A DNA stretch of 20,422 bases from Blastococcus sp. CT_GayMR20 (GTDB lineage: Bacteria > Actinomycetota > Actinomycetes > Mycobacteriales > Geodermatophilaceae): NCBI RefSeq assembly GCF_004570345.1, contig NZ_SPQM01000087.1, forward strand, positions 1-20,422, read 5' to 3'. The first letter of the stretch is position 1. Every line of letters starts with the position of its first letter. Both the position numbers and the translations under genes were made by a program. Of the stretch, positions 1 to 6,129 are shown piece after piece. The notes below the pieces were generated by a model, which saw only the letters and a list, made by a program, of their open reading frames with translations, did not search any database and was not told the DNA's origin.

Positions 1-269
1 GGCCGGTCGAGCCGATGCTGGTCGCCCGCCTGGCGGTGCTGGCCCAGGCGAGCGCCTACGTCGGCGCGGTCTTCGCGGGCGTGTGGGGCGGCGTCCTGGT
101 GTACGTCGGGCCGCAGGTCGGGCGGCTGCAGGCCGCCGGCAACGACACGGTGACCGCGGTGATCGGTCTCGTGAGCTCGATCGGCCTGGTCGCCGCGGCC
201 CTGTTCCTCGAGTCCGTCTGCCGTGTGCCCCCGGAGGACGACCGGCCGACCGAGGGGGTCAGCGCCTGA
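1..269 (+). CDS. DUF3180 membrane protein, 3' end only
   Basis: This is the C-terminal part of a small integral membrane protein; the reading frame is already open at base 3, so the gene starts before the window. Two hydrophobic segments are visible, roughly bases 40-110 and 145-210, followed by a short charged tail. The tail has E-S-V-C-R-V-P-P, which resembles the conserved acidic/CRVPP ending I associate with DUF3180 proteins. An ATG at 15 exists but would give only two membrane segments, so it is probably an internal methionine. In actinobacteria DUF3180 follows folK, and the downstream genes here fit that neighbourhood. Function is unknown. Its last 11 bases overlap the end of the convergent TetR gene. 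Confidence 0.7.
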   Translation, partial: PVEPMLVARLAVLAQASAYVGAVFAGVWGGVLVYVGPQVGRLQAAGNDTVTAVIGLVSSIGLVAAALFLESVCRVPPEDDRPTEGVSA

Positions 270-801
270 GGCTACCGAGCACCGTCTCGGTCACCAGATG
301 CTCGATCTGGGCGGGGGCGATCAGACCCAGCCGGAGACCGTCGGCGGCGCCGACCACCAGCCAGGTGATGGTCGTGAGGACCCAGTCGGCAGGAAGGTCG
401 ACCCGGAAGTCACCGGACTCCTGACCGCGGCGGACGAGCCGAGTGAGCCGCTCGTCGCCCTTGCGCGCGCGTTCGACGAGGCCGGCCTCGACGTGCTCGT
501 CGAGCGGCTGGAGGACCAGCAGACCGTAGACCGGGGCCAGTTCGGCCAGTTCGCTCACCGCCCGTCGGAGGGCCTCGGGGGCAGGCCCCGCTTCAGGCCG
601 CGCCCGCTCGACCGCGTCGATGTACGCGGAGAGCGCCCGCTCCGACAGCGCCGACACGAGCGCTGCACGCGACGGGAAACGGCGGAACAGCGTGGCGCGG
701 CTGATGCCGGTGGACGCAGCGACCTCCTCCATCGAGGCGGCGGGTCGCAGCGCCAGCAACCGGGCTGCACTCGAGAGCAGCGCATCGGAATCGGCAGCCA
801 C
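259..801 (-). CDS. TetR/AcrR family transcriptional repressor
   Basis: A 180-residue one-domain regulator. The N-terminal helix-turn-helix spans about residues 24-43 (M-E-E-V-A-A-S-T-G-I-S-R-A-T-L-F-R-R-F) and is typical of TetR proteins, where it binds a palindromic operator as a dimer. The C-terminal two-thirds is helical and variable, as expected for the ligand-binding and dimerisation domain; no ligand can be named. The start is GTG at 801. A TATCAT hexamer at 813-808 on the same strand lies six bases before it, which suggests a leaderless transcript. The gene is divergent from the GAP-family membrane protein at 868, and a palindrome in the shared 66-bp region makes that gene its likely target along with itself. 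The family is certain; the target is inferred. Confidence 0.9.
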   Translation of the reverse strand: MAADSDALLSSAARLLALRPAASMEEVAASTGISRATLFRRFPSRAALVSALSERALSAYIDAVERARPEAGPAPEALRRAVSELAELAPVYGLLVLQPLDEHVEAGLVERARKGDERLTRLVRRGQESGDFRVDLPADWVLTTITWLVVGAADGLRLGLIAPAQIEHLVTETVLGSLRR

Positions 802-819
802 ACCCGCATGATACTGCCG

Positions 820-837
820 TGAGACGTATTCGTCTCA
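820..837. promoter_or_regulatory. Palindromic operator for the TetR repressor
   Basis: TGAGACG-TATT-CGTCTCA: perfect 7-bp arms around a 4-bp centre. It sits in the 66-bp gap between the divergent TetR and GAP genes. A further half-site CGTCTC lies at 851-856, just downstream of a possible -10 (TACGAT, 845-850) for the GAP gene. The palindrome overlaps the likely -35 area of both promoters, so a bound dimer could block both. This is inferred from geometry. Confidence 0.65.
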
Positions 838-867
838 AGAGAGCTACGATCGTCTCGTGAGTTCGAC

Positions 868-1533
868 ATGACGCCCGCCCTGCTCGCGGGCATCTCGGGT
901 CTTGCCCTTCTGGACGCCCTCAACCCCGCGACCATCGCCGGAGTCGCGCTGATCCTGGTCGCTCCGCTCCGTCGGCCGGTGCTGACAGGTGTCGCGTTCG
1001 TGATCGGCGCCTACGGCGTCGTGGTCCTCGTCGGCATCGCCGTCTACGTCGGTGCCGACGCGGCGGCGGCGGTGGTCTCGGCCGGCCTCGGGTGGTTGAG
1101 AAGCATTGCGTTCGGACTGGCCGCCGTGGTGCTGGCGGTGAGTGCGGTACGGCGGCTGCGCGATCGAGACCGCGGTGCCGTCACGCTGCCGCCCTGGGTG
1201 GGGCCGTGGACGGCGGTACCGCTGGGCGTCCTCGTCACCGGCGCCGACCTTCCCAACGCCTTCCCGTACCTCATCGCCATCGAGCGACTGGTCGCCGCCG
1301 AGGTGACGCGTGGGTCAGGCATCGTCGTCCTGGTCGCGTACGGCATCGTCTACTGCCTGCCGTGCATGCTGCTGCTCCTGGTCGGGGCGTTCGGCGGCGG
1401 CCGCGTGCAGAACAGGCTGCGGAGGATGTACGACCGGATCGGCGGCCCACGCACTGTGCCGCGCAGCATCCCGGCCGCGTTGCTCCTGTTCGCCGCCGCG
1501 ATCGGCGTCGCGAGCTTCGCGGCCGGCGGCTGA
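868..1533 (+). CDS. GAP/SfLAP-family polytopic membrane protein
   Basis: A 221-residue hydrophobic protein with about six membrane segments (roughly residues 5-31, 39-61, 70-94, 112-140, 150-173, 201-219). A D-A-L-N-P-A-T motif at residues 16-22 in the first helix, and a related T-G-A-D-L-P-N motif near 124-130, give the two-fold internal resemblance seen in the GAP (sulfolipid/peptidoglycolipid-addressing) and LysE-like superfamilies. Mycobacterial GAP proteins help export surface glycolipids; a non-mycolate host would need a different substrate, and none can be named here. LysE-type exporter is the main alternative. The gene is divergent from a TetR repressor across a shared operator, which fits an inducible exporter. 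It ends nine bases from the convergent ATPase gene, with no terminator visible. Confidence 0.65.
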   Translation: MTPALLAGISGLALLDALNPATIAGVALILVAPLRRPVLTGVAFVIGAYGVVVLVGIAVYVGADAAAAVVSAGLGWLRSIAFGLAAVVLAVSAVRRLRDRDRGAVTLPPWVGPWTAVPLGVLVTGADLPNAFPYLIAIERLVAAEVTRGSGIVVLVAYGIVYCLPCMLLLLVGAFGGGRVQNRLRRMYDRIGGPRTVPRSIPAALLLFAAAIGVASFAAGG

Positions 1534-1542
1534 GCCGGCGGA

Positions 1543-2745
1543 CTATGCGTGCGCGGCGCCGGCGGTCTCGGGGACCGAGCCCTCGACGGAACGGCGGAGG
1601 GCGGCGTGCAGCGACTCCGGGGTGAGGACACCGAGGAACCTGTCCCCGTCCAGGACGGCGACCCAGCCGGCCTCCATCTGCAGCATCGTGGAGAACGCGG
1701 TCTTGAGCGAGGCGTCCACCGGCACCCACGCCTCCATCCGCTTGCCGGCGCCGTGGACCGTGCCGGAGCCGGTGGCCCGCTCGGCGGAGATCCAGCCGTG
1801 CAGGTTCTCCTGGCTGTCCACGACGACGGCCCAGCGCGCGCCTGCCCGCTCCATGGCGGCGCGGGCGTCGGCGAGGCTGTCGTCGACGTTCACGACCGGC
1901 GGGTGCTCCAGGTCGGCGATGTCGATGCCGGTGACGGCGAGGCGCTTGAGCCCCCGGTCGGCGCCCACGAAGTCGGCGACGAACGGGCTGGCCGGCCGCC
2001 CGAGCAGCTCGGCCGGGGTGGCGAACTGCTCCACGTGCCCGCCGTGGCTCATGACGGCGATCCGGTCGCCGATCCGGACGGCCTCCTCGATGTCGTGCGT
2101 GACGAACACGATCGTCTTGCGGACGGTCCGCTGCAGGCGCAGGAACTCCGTCTGCAGCCGCTCGCGCACCACCGGGTCGACGGCGGAGAACGGCTCGTCC
2201 ATCAGGAGCACGGTCGGGTCCCCGGCCAGCGCGCGGGCCACGCCGGCGCGCTGTCGCTGACCGCCGGAGAGCTGGTGCGGGTACCGGTCGCCGTGCACGG
2301 CCGGGTCCAGCCCGACCAGGTTCAGCAGCTCCTCGACGCGCTCGCGGGTCCGCGCCTTGTCCCAGCCGAGCAGGCGGGGCACCGTAGCGACGTTGGTGCG
2401 GATCGTCTGGTGGGGGAAGAGGCCCACGTTCTGGATCACGTAGCCGATCCGGCGCCGCAGCTTGACCGGGTCCACGCGGGTCACGTCGTCGGAACCCAGG
2501 AGGATCCGACCGGTCGTGGGCTCGATGATCCGGTTGATCATCTTCATCGTGGTGGTCTTGCCGCACCCGGAGGGCCCGACCAGGACGGTGAGCTCGCCGG
2601 CGGCGATCGTGAGGTCCAGCTCGTGCACGCCGACGGTGCCGTCGGCGAAGACCTTGCTGACGCCCTCCAGCCGGATCTCCTCAGCGCCCCCGGCGTCGAG
2701 AGGTGCGGGCGCTGCGCGCGACGGCGAGGGGGCAGTAGCGTCCAC
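1543..2745 (-). CDS. Osmoprotectant ABC importer ATPase with CBS domains (OpuCA/ProV-like)
   Basis: A 400-residue ATPase that would drive uptake of glycine betaine, choline or a related quaternary amine. The nucleotide-binding domain covers about residues 24-260: Walker A GPSGCGKT at 57-64, Q-loop Gln105, signature LSGGQ at 159-163, Walker B VLLMDEP around 179-185 and switch His217. The opening M-K-M-I-N-R-I-I-E-P-T-T-G block is typical of the OpuA/OpuC/ProV branch. Residues 275-385 form a tandem CBS pair, the ionic-strength or nucleotide-sensing module of OpuCA-type proteins. The start is GTG at 2745, preceded by AGGAGGAAGG. Its partner permeases start only 29 bp away on the other strand, so the transporter is split into divergent units. 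Substrate identity is not shown by the sequence. Confidence 0.92.
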   Translation of the reverse strand: MDATAPSPSRAAPAPLDAGGAEEIRLEGVSKVFADGTVGVHELDLTIAAGELTVLVGPSGCGKTTTMKMINRIIEPTTGRILLGSDDVTRVDPVKLRRRIGYVIQNVGLFPHQTIRTNVATVPRLLGWDKARTRERVEELLNLVGLDPAVHGDRYPHQLSGGQRQRAGVARALAGDPTVLLMDEPFSAVDPVVRERLQTEFLRLQRTVRKTIVFVTHDIEEAVRIGDRIAVMSHGGHVEQFATPAELLGRPASPFVADFVGADRGLKRLAVTGIDIADLEHPPVVNVDDSLADARAAMERAGARWAVVVDSQENLHGWISAERATGSGTVHGAGKRMEAWVPVDASLKTAFSTMLQMEAGWVAVLDGDRFLGVLTPESLHAALRRSVEGSVPETAGAAHA

Positions 2746-2774
2746 GAGGTGGCCTTCCTCCTGCGGGGCGCCCG

Positions 2775-3473
2775 GTGGTGAGCGCGGCGAGCGAGAGCGT
2801 GCTCGCGGTCGATGCCGCGCCGAACCTGTGGTTCGACCCGTCCTACGTGACGGACAACTGGGACTCCATCATGGGCTACCTGGGTGAGCACGTCCGCCTG
2901 ACCGTCGCCGCGGTCCTGCTCGGGGCGCTGATCGCGCTGCCTCTGGCGCTCGTTGCGCGGCGCAGCCGCTGGCTGGCCGGCCCGGTGCTGGGCCTGTCCA
3001 CGCTGATCTACACGATCCCGTCGCTGGCGATGTTCGCCTTCGTGGCCCCCGTCACGGGGCTGTCGGCGACGACGGTCCTCGTGGGGCTGGTCCTCTACTC
3101 GCTCGTCATCCTGGTGCGGAACTTCCTCGTCGGACTGCAGTCCGTGCCGGCCGACGTGCAGGAGGCGGCACGCGGCATGGGCTACGGCCCCGTCCGGCTG
3201 CTCTGGCAGGTCGAGCTGCCGCTGGCCCTGCCCTCGTTCATGGCCGGCCTGCGCGTCGCGACGGTGTCGACCGTCGCGCTGGTCACCGTCGGCGTCATCG
3301 TCGGGCACGGCGGCCTGGGGCAGCTCATCACCGGCGGGTTCAACGCGAACTTCTACCGGGCGGAGATCGTCACCGGCGCCGTCGGCTGCGTGCTGCTCGC
3401 GCTGTTCGCCGACCTGCTGCTGGCCGGCGTCGAACGGGTGCTGACCCCCTGGGCACGGCGGGCGGGCGCATGA
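2775..3473 (+). CDS. Osmoprotectant ABC importer permease 1 (OpuCB/ProW-like)
   Basis: A 232-residue inner-membrane permease with about five or six membrane segments and the MetI-type EAA loop (E-A-A-R-G-M-G-Y-G near residues 130-138, continuing to V-E-L-P-L-A-L-P) that contacts the ATPase. The I-P-S-L-A-M-F-A-F and G-G-L-G-Q-L-I-T-G-G segments are characteristic of betaine/choline permeases. GTG codons at 2775, 2778 and 2799 are all possible starts; the Shine-Dalgarno match is weak, so the exact start is uncertain. A TAGCGT at 2736-2741, inside the 5' end of the divergent ATPase gene, could be a -10 element. The stop overlaps the next permease start by four bases (ATGA), which implies translational coupling and a two-permease heteromer. 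Confidence 0.9.
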   Translation: MVSAASESVLAVDAAPNLWFDPSYVTDNWDSIMGYLGEHVRLTVAAVLLGALIALPLALVARRSRWLAGPVLGLSTLIYTIPSLAMFAFVAPVTGLSATTVLVGLVLYSLVILVRNFLVGLQSVPADVQEAARGMGYGPVRLLWQVELPLALPSFMAGLRVATVSTVALVTVGVIVGHGGLGQLITGGFNANFYRAEIVTGAVGCVLLALFADLLLAGVERVLTPWARRAGA

Positions 3474-4198
3474 ACCTGCTGCAGGAGGCGCTGCGCTACC
3501 TCAACGACCCGTTCAACTGGACGCGCAGCAACGGGATCCTGGAACTGCTCGGCGAGCACCTGCGGATCTCCGCGCTGGCCGTGCTGGCCGCGATGGTGTT
3601 CGCCGTCCCGCTCGGCATGCTGCTCGGGCACACCGGCCGGGGCGGCGGTTTCACCGTCGCGCTGTCCAACGTCTCCCGCGCCGTCCCCACCCTGGCGCTG
3701 CTCACCATCTTCGCGGTCACCCCGATCGGCTTCGGCCCGACGGCCACGACCATCGCGCTGGCCGTCTTCGCCTTCCCGCCGATCCTGACCAACACCTACG
3801 TCGGCTTCCGCGGCGTGGACCGCGACGTCGTCGAGGCGTCGCGGGCGATGGGCTTCAGCGATCTCCAGGTCGCCACGCGGGTCGAGCTGCCCCTGGCCGC
3901 GCCGCTGCTGATGACCGGTGTCCGGACGGCGGCGGTGCAGGTGGTGGCGACGGCGACCCTGGCGGCGCTGGTCGCCGGGGGAGGGCTGGGCAGCATCATC
4001 ACGCTCGGCTTCCGGCAGCAGGACTACGGCGCGGTGCTGGCCGGGGCGATCCTCGTCGCGCTGCTCGCCGTCCTGACCGAGGTCCTGCTCGCGGCGCTGT
4101 CCTGGGCCGTCACGCCCGGTCCGCGCCGGCTGCCGTTCCTGCACGGCCGCCCCGCCGTCCGGAGCGCCGATCCGGCGATGGCGGCGCCGCCCCTGTGA
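3470..4198 (+). CDS. Osmoprotectant ABC importer permease 2 (OpuCD/ProW-like)
   Basis: A 242-residue permease homologous to its upstream neighbour. The EAA loop is at residues 122-145 (E-A-S-R-A-M-G-F-S to V-E-L-P-L-A-A-P), and a G-G-L-G-S-I-I-T-L-G-F segment follows. The N-terminus contains P-F-N-W and a G-E-H-L-R-I-S segment matching G-E-H-V-R-L-T in permease 1, as expected for paralogous subunits. It begins at ATG 3470 inside the end of permease 1. A 142-bp gap with hairpins separates it from the binding-protein gene, probably in the same transcript. The variable tail after residue 215 (proline- and arginine-rich) should be cytoplasmic. Confidence 0.9.
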   Translation: MNLLQEALRYLNDPFNWTRSNGILELLGEHLRISALAVLAAMVFAVPLGMLLGHTGRGGGFTVALSNVSRAVPTLALLTIFAVTPIGFGPTATTIALAVFAFPPILTNTYVGFRGVDRDVVEASRAMGFSDLQVATRVELPLAAPLLMTGVRTAAVQVVATATLAALVAGGGLGSIITLGFRQQDYGAVLAGAILVALLAVLTEVLLAALSWAVTPGPRRLPFLHGRPAVRSADPAMAAPPL

Positions 4199-4293
4199 CG
4201 AGGTAACGGAAGCGCAACGGACCCCGCGATGCATTGCGGGCAACCGGTCCGCGGAGTTGCATGGAAGGCGCGGGACACCTCCCGCCAGACACG

Positions 4294-4314
4294 CGTGGCA
4301 GCCGGCCTGCCACG
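4294..4314 (+). promoter_or_regulatory. Intercistronic stem-loop upstream of the binding-protein gene
   Basis: CGTGGCAG and CTGCCACG form perfect 8-bp arms around a 5-base loop, ending 26 bases before the binding-protein ATG. A second imperfect stem, CCCGC/GCGGG around ATGCAT, lies at 4223-4240. No U-rich tail follows either one, so they look more like mRNA-stabilising or partial-attenuation structures than full terminators. Such elements are common before binding-protein genes, which are needed in excess over permeases. This role is inferred. Confidence 0.4.
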
Positions 4315-4340
4315 GGACACAGAAGGCGGGGCGTCCAGCC

Positions 4341-5336
4341 ATGCGCGCACGCACTCGGATCATCGCTCCTCTCGCTCTCGCGGTCGCCCTGACCGCGGCG
4401 TGCGGGGAGTCCGGTTCCTCCGGCACCGGCGGCGACGCCGAGGCCGGCGGCTCGGCGTCGGGCGACACCTGCGCCCCGGTCGCCGGCGACCAGCTCGTCG
4501 TCCTGGAGGACGACAAGCAGCTGCAGAACGCCGACAACGTCATCCCGGCCGTCAACGCGGCCGCGGCCGCGGCGAACCCCGCGCTCCTCGAGGCCCTCGA
4601 CGCCGTCTCCGCGGAGCTCACCACCGAGGACCTCATCGAGATGAACGCCGCCGTCGACGTCGAACGGCAGAGCGCCGAGGAGGTCGTGGCCGCCTACATC
4701 TCGGACAAGGGTCTGGACTCCGGCGTCACCGGCGGCAGTGGTCCGGTGGTGGTCGGTGCCGCCGACTTCACCGAGTCCCAGGTGCTGGCGACGCTCTACG
4801 CCGACGTCCTGACCGCCGCCGGCTTCCAGGCCAGCGTGCAGACCGTGGGCAACCGCGAGCTGTACCTGCCCGCCCTGCAGCGCGGGGAGATCCAGGCGTT
4901 CCCCGAGTACCTGGCCACGGTGACGGAGTTCATCGAGGCCGACGACAGCACCGAGATCGCCTCGGGCGACGTCGACGCCACGGTCGAGGCGCTCACCCCG
5001 CTGGCCGAGGGGGCCGGGCTGGTCTTCGGGGAGCCGGCCGCGGCCGCCGACCAGAACGCCTTCGCGGTCACGCAGGAGTTCGCCGACCAGGTCGGTGTCA
5101 CCACCCTGTCCGAGCTGGCCGAGGCCTGCGGTGACGGGTCGCTGACCCTCGGCGGACCGGGGGAGTGCCCCGAGCGACCGGCGTGCCAGCCCGGCCTCGA
5201 GGAGACGTACGGCCTGGAGTTCGCCGACTTCCAGGAGTTCGATGCCGGTGGCCCGCTGACCAAGGCGGCCATCCAGCAGGGCGAGGTCTCGATCGGCCTC
5301 GTCTTCAGCTCCGACGGTGCCCTCGCCCAGGGCTGA
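4341..5336 (+). CDS. Circularly permuted osmoprotectant-binding lipoprotein (OpuAC/OpuCC-like)
   Basis: A 331-residue lipoprotein that would capture betaine, choline or a similar compound for the adjacent permeases. The signal peptide is residues 1-20 with a lipobox-like L-T-A-A-C at 17-21. Residues 51-125 (L-V-V-L-E-D-D-K, then L-T-T-E-D-L-I-E-M-N, ending S-D-K-G-L) match what is normally the C-terminal end of this family. Residues 135-330 begin V-V-V-G-A-A-D-F-T-E-S-Q, normally the mature N-terminus, and stop at S-S-D-G-A-L-A-Q-G, just where the displaced block would usually continue. The whole fold is present but in permuted order. Four cysteines in the mature domain (44, 263, 276, 282) could form two disulfides. 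ATG 4341 is chosen because it starts the signal peptide; the frame is open upstream to 4257, but those residues look like untranslated leader. Confidence 0.85.
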   Translation: MRARTRIIAPLALAVALTAACGESGSSGTGGDAEAGGSASGDTCAPVAGDQLVVLEDDKQLQNADNVIPAVNAAAAAANPALLEALDAVSAELTTEDLIEMNAAVDVERQSAEEVVAAYISDKGLDSGVTGGSGPVVVGAADFTESQVLATLYADVLTAAGFQASVQTVGNRELYLPALQRGEIQAFPEYLATVTEFIEADDSTEIASGDVDATVEALTPLAEGAGLVFGEPAAAADQNAFAVTQEFADQVGVTTLSELAEACGDGSLTLGGPGECPERPACQPGLEETYGLEFADFQEFDAGGPLTKAAIQQGEVSIGLVFSSDGALAQG

Positions 5337-5352
5337 CGCTCGTCACGGGCAC

Positions 5353-5404
5353 GTCCTGGCTCACCGTAGGTGGTCCTGGCTCACCGTCGATGGTGAGTCA
5401 GGAC
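5353..5404. repeat. 20-bp tandem repeat with inverted third copy
   Basis: GTCCTGGCTCACCGT occurs at 5353-5367 and again at 5373-5387, a 20-bp period. An inverted copy, GGTGAGTCAGGAC, lies at 5392-5404. The second and inverted copies form a hairpin of 13-bp arms (one mismatch) around a 6-base loop. It abuts the larger palindrome at 5404-5436. The set lies between convergent stops at 5336 and 5430. Confidence 0.75.
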
Positions 5405-5436
5405 CCCTGATGATCAGGTGACCTGATCATCAGGGG
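5404..5436. terminator. 33-bp palindrome, likely bidirectional terminator or extragenic repeat
   Basis: CCCCTGATGATCAGGT and its exact reverse complement flank a single central base, giving 16-bp perfect arms. As RNA it would fold on either strand into a 15-bp stem with a 3-base loop. It includes the TGA stop of the minus-strand DUF1684 gene. The convergent position fits transcription termination in both directions, but no T-run follows, and a dispersed extragenic palindrome or protein-binding site is equally possible. Confidence 0.55.
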
Positions 5437-6038
5437 TACCAGCCGGCGGGGGGCAACTGCTCCCCCGCGGCGACTGCGGCGTCGACCCGGTTGCCTCCGG
5501 GGGCGAGCGGGCACGACCAGCGTGGGTCATAGGTGCACGACGGGTGGTAGGCGAAGTTGAGATCGACCACGAGCCGCCCCTCACCGCCGCCGAGGTCGGC
5601 GCCCTTCACCGTGTCCAGCAGGTAGCGACCGCCGCCGTACGTCGTCCGGCCGGCGCTGCCGTCGCGCAGCGGCACGAACATCCCGCCGCCGTAGCTGTCC
5701 AGCCACCACAGGTCCAGCCGCCCGACGCCGTCGAGCTCGACGGCACCCACGCGCTCGAAGGGGACGACGCCGTCGGTGGCGGTGGGCACCTCGAGCCGGA
5801 ACGGCTCCGCGGGCAGCACCTCGACCTCGAACCGCAGCGCGGGGTCGTAGGCCGCGAACGGCAGTCCGCGGAACGTGCTCCGCGCCGCCTCCTCGAGCGG
5901 CGAGTCCGGATGGCCCGCGAACAGCTCGTCGCGGCCGTCCCGCCAGTTCCGCCAGCCCTGCTCGGGGTCCCGCGCCGTCCGCGCGCCGGCGTAGAGCGCG
6001 GCCACGCGGCGGCGCCAGTCGAGCAGCGTCAGGCTCAT
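5430..6038 (-). CDS. DUF1684 domain protein
   Basis: A 202-residue soluble protein matching the DUF1684 family. Conserved hallmarks are F-V-P-L-R-D near residues 121-126, G-R-T-T-Y-G-G-G-R-Y around 130-139, D-L-N-F-A-Y-H-P-S-C at 159-168, and a C-P-L-A-P-G-G-N-R segment near the end. The family is a small beta-rich domain, widespread and without an established activity. ATG 6038 is preferred because it gives M-S-L-T-L-L-D-W with an AGAGTGG upstream; a GTG at 6047 would add three residues. No signal peptide is visible, so it is probably cytoplasmic. It is convergent with the osmoprotectant operon and divergent from the DUF6779-like gene. Confidence 0.85.
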   Translation of the reverse strand: MSLTLLDWRRRVAALYAGARTARDPEQGWRNWRDGRDELFAGHPDSPLEEAARSTFRGLPFAAYDPALRFEVEVLPAEPFRLEVPTATDGVVPFERVGAVELDGVGRLDLWWLDSYGGGMFVPLRDGSAGRTTYGGGRYLLDTVKGADLGGGEGRLVVDLNFAYHPSCTYDPRWSCPLAPGGNRVDAAVAAGEQLPPAGWYP

Positions 6039-6094
6039 GGGCGCCACTCTGGCAGCCGGTCGCGACCGCCGCGCCGCGATGTCGTGTTCATGTC

Positions 6095-6123
6095 CGGACG
6101 CGGAGTACGTCCGCCGCTACGCT
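6095..6123 (+). promoter_or_regulatory. Promoter and inverted repeat before the DUF6779-like gene
   Basis: TACGCT at 6118-6123 is a good actinobacterial -10 and ends six bases before ATG 6130, so transcription would begin at or very near the start codon. An inverted repeat CGGACG-N7-CGTCCG at 6095-6113 occupies the -35/spacer area and could be an operator. Evidence is positional only. Confidence 0.4.
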
Positions 6124-6129
6124 GGGGGC

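Noticed and set aside
1549..2781. A 410-codon plus-strand frame opposite the ABC ATPase
   Set aside because: The minus-strand frame has every ABC ATPase motif. The plus frame shows no recognisable domain.
5404..5436. Palindrome as an insertion-sequence end or attachment site
   Set aside because: No transposase or integrase is nearby, no target duplication is seen, and the flanking genes are intact.
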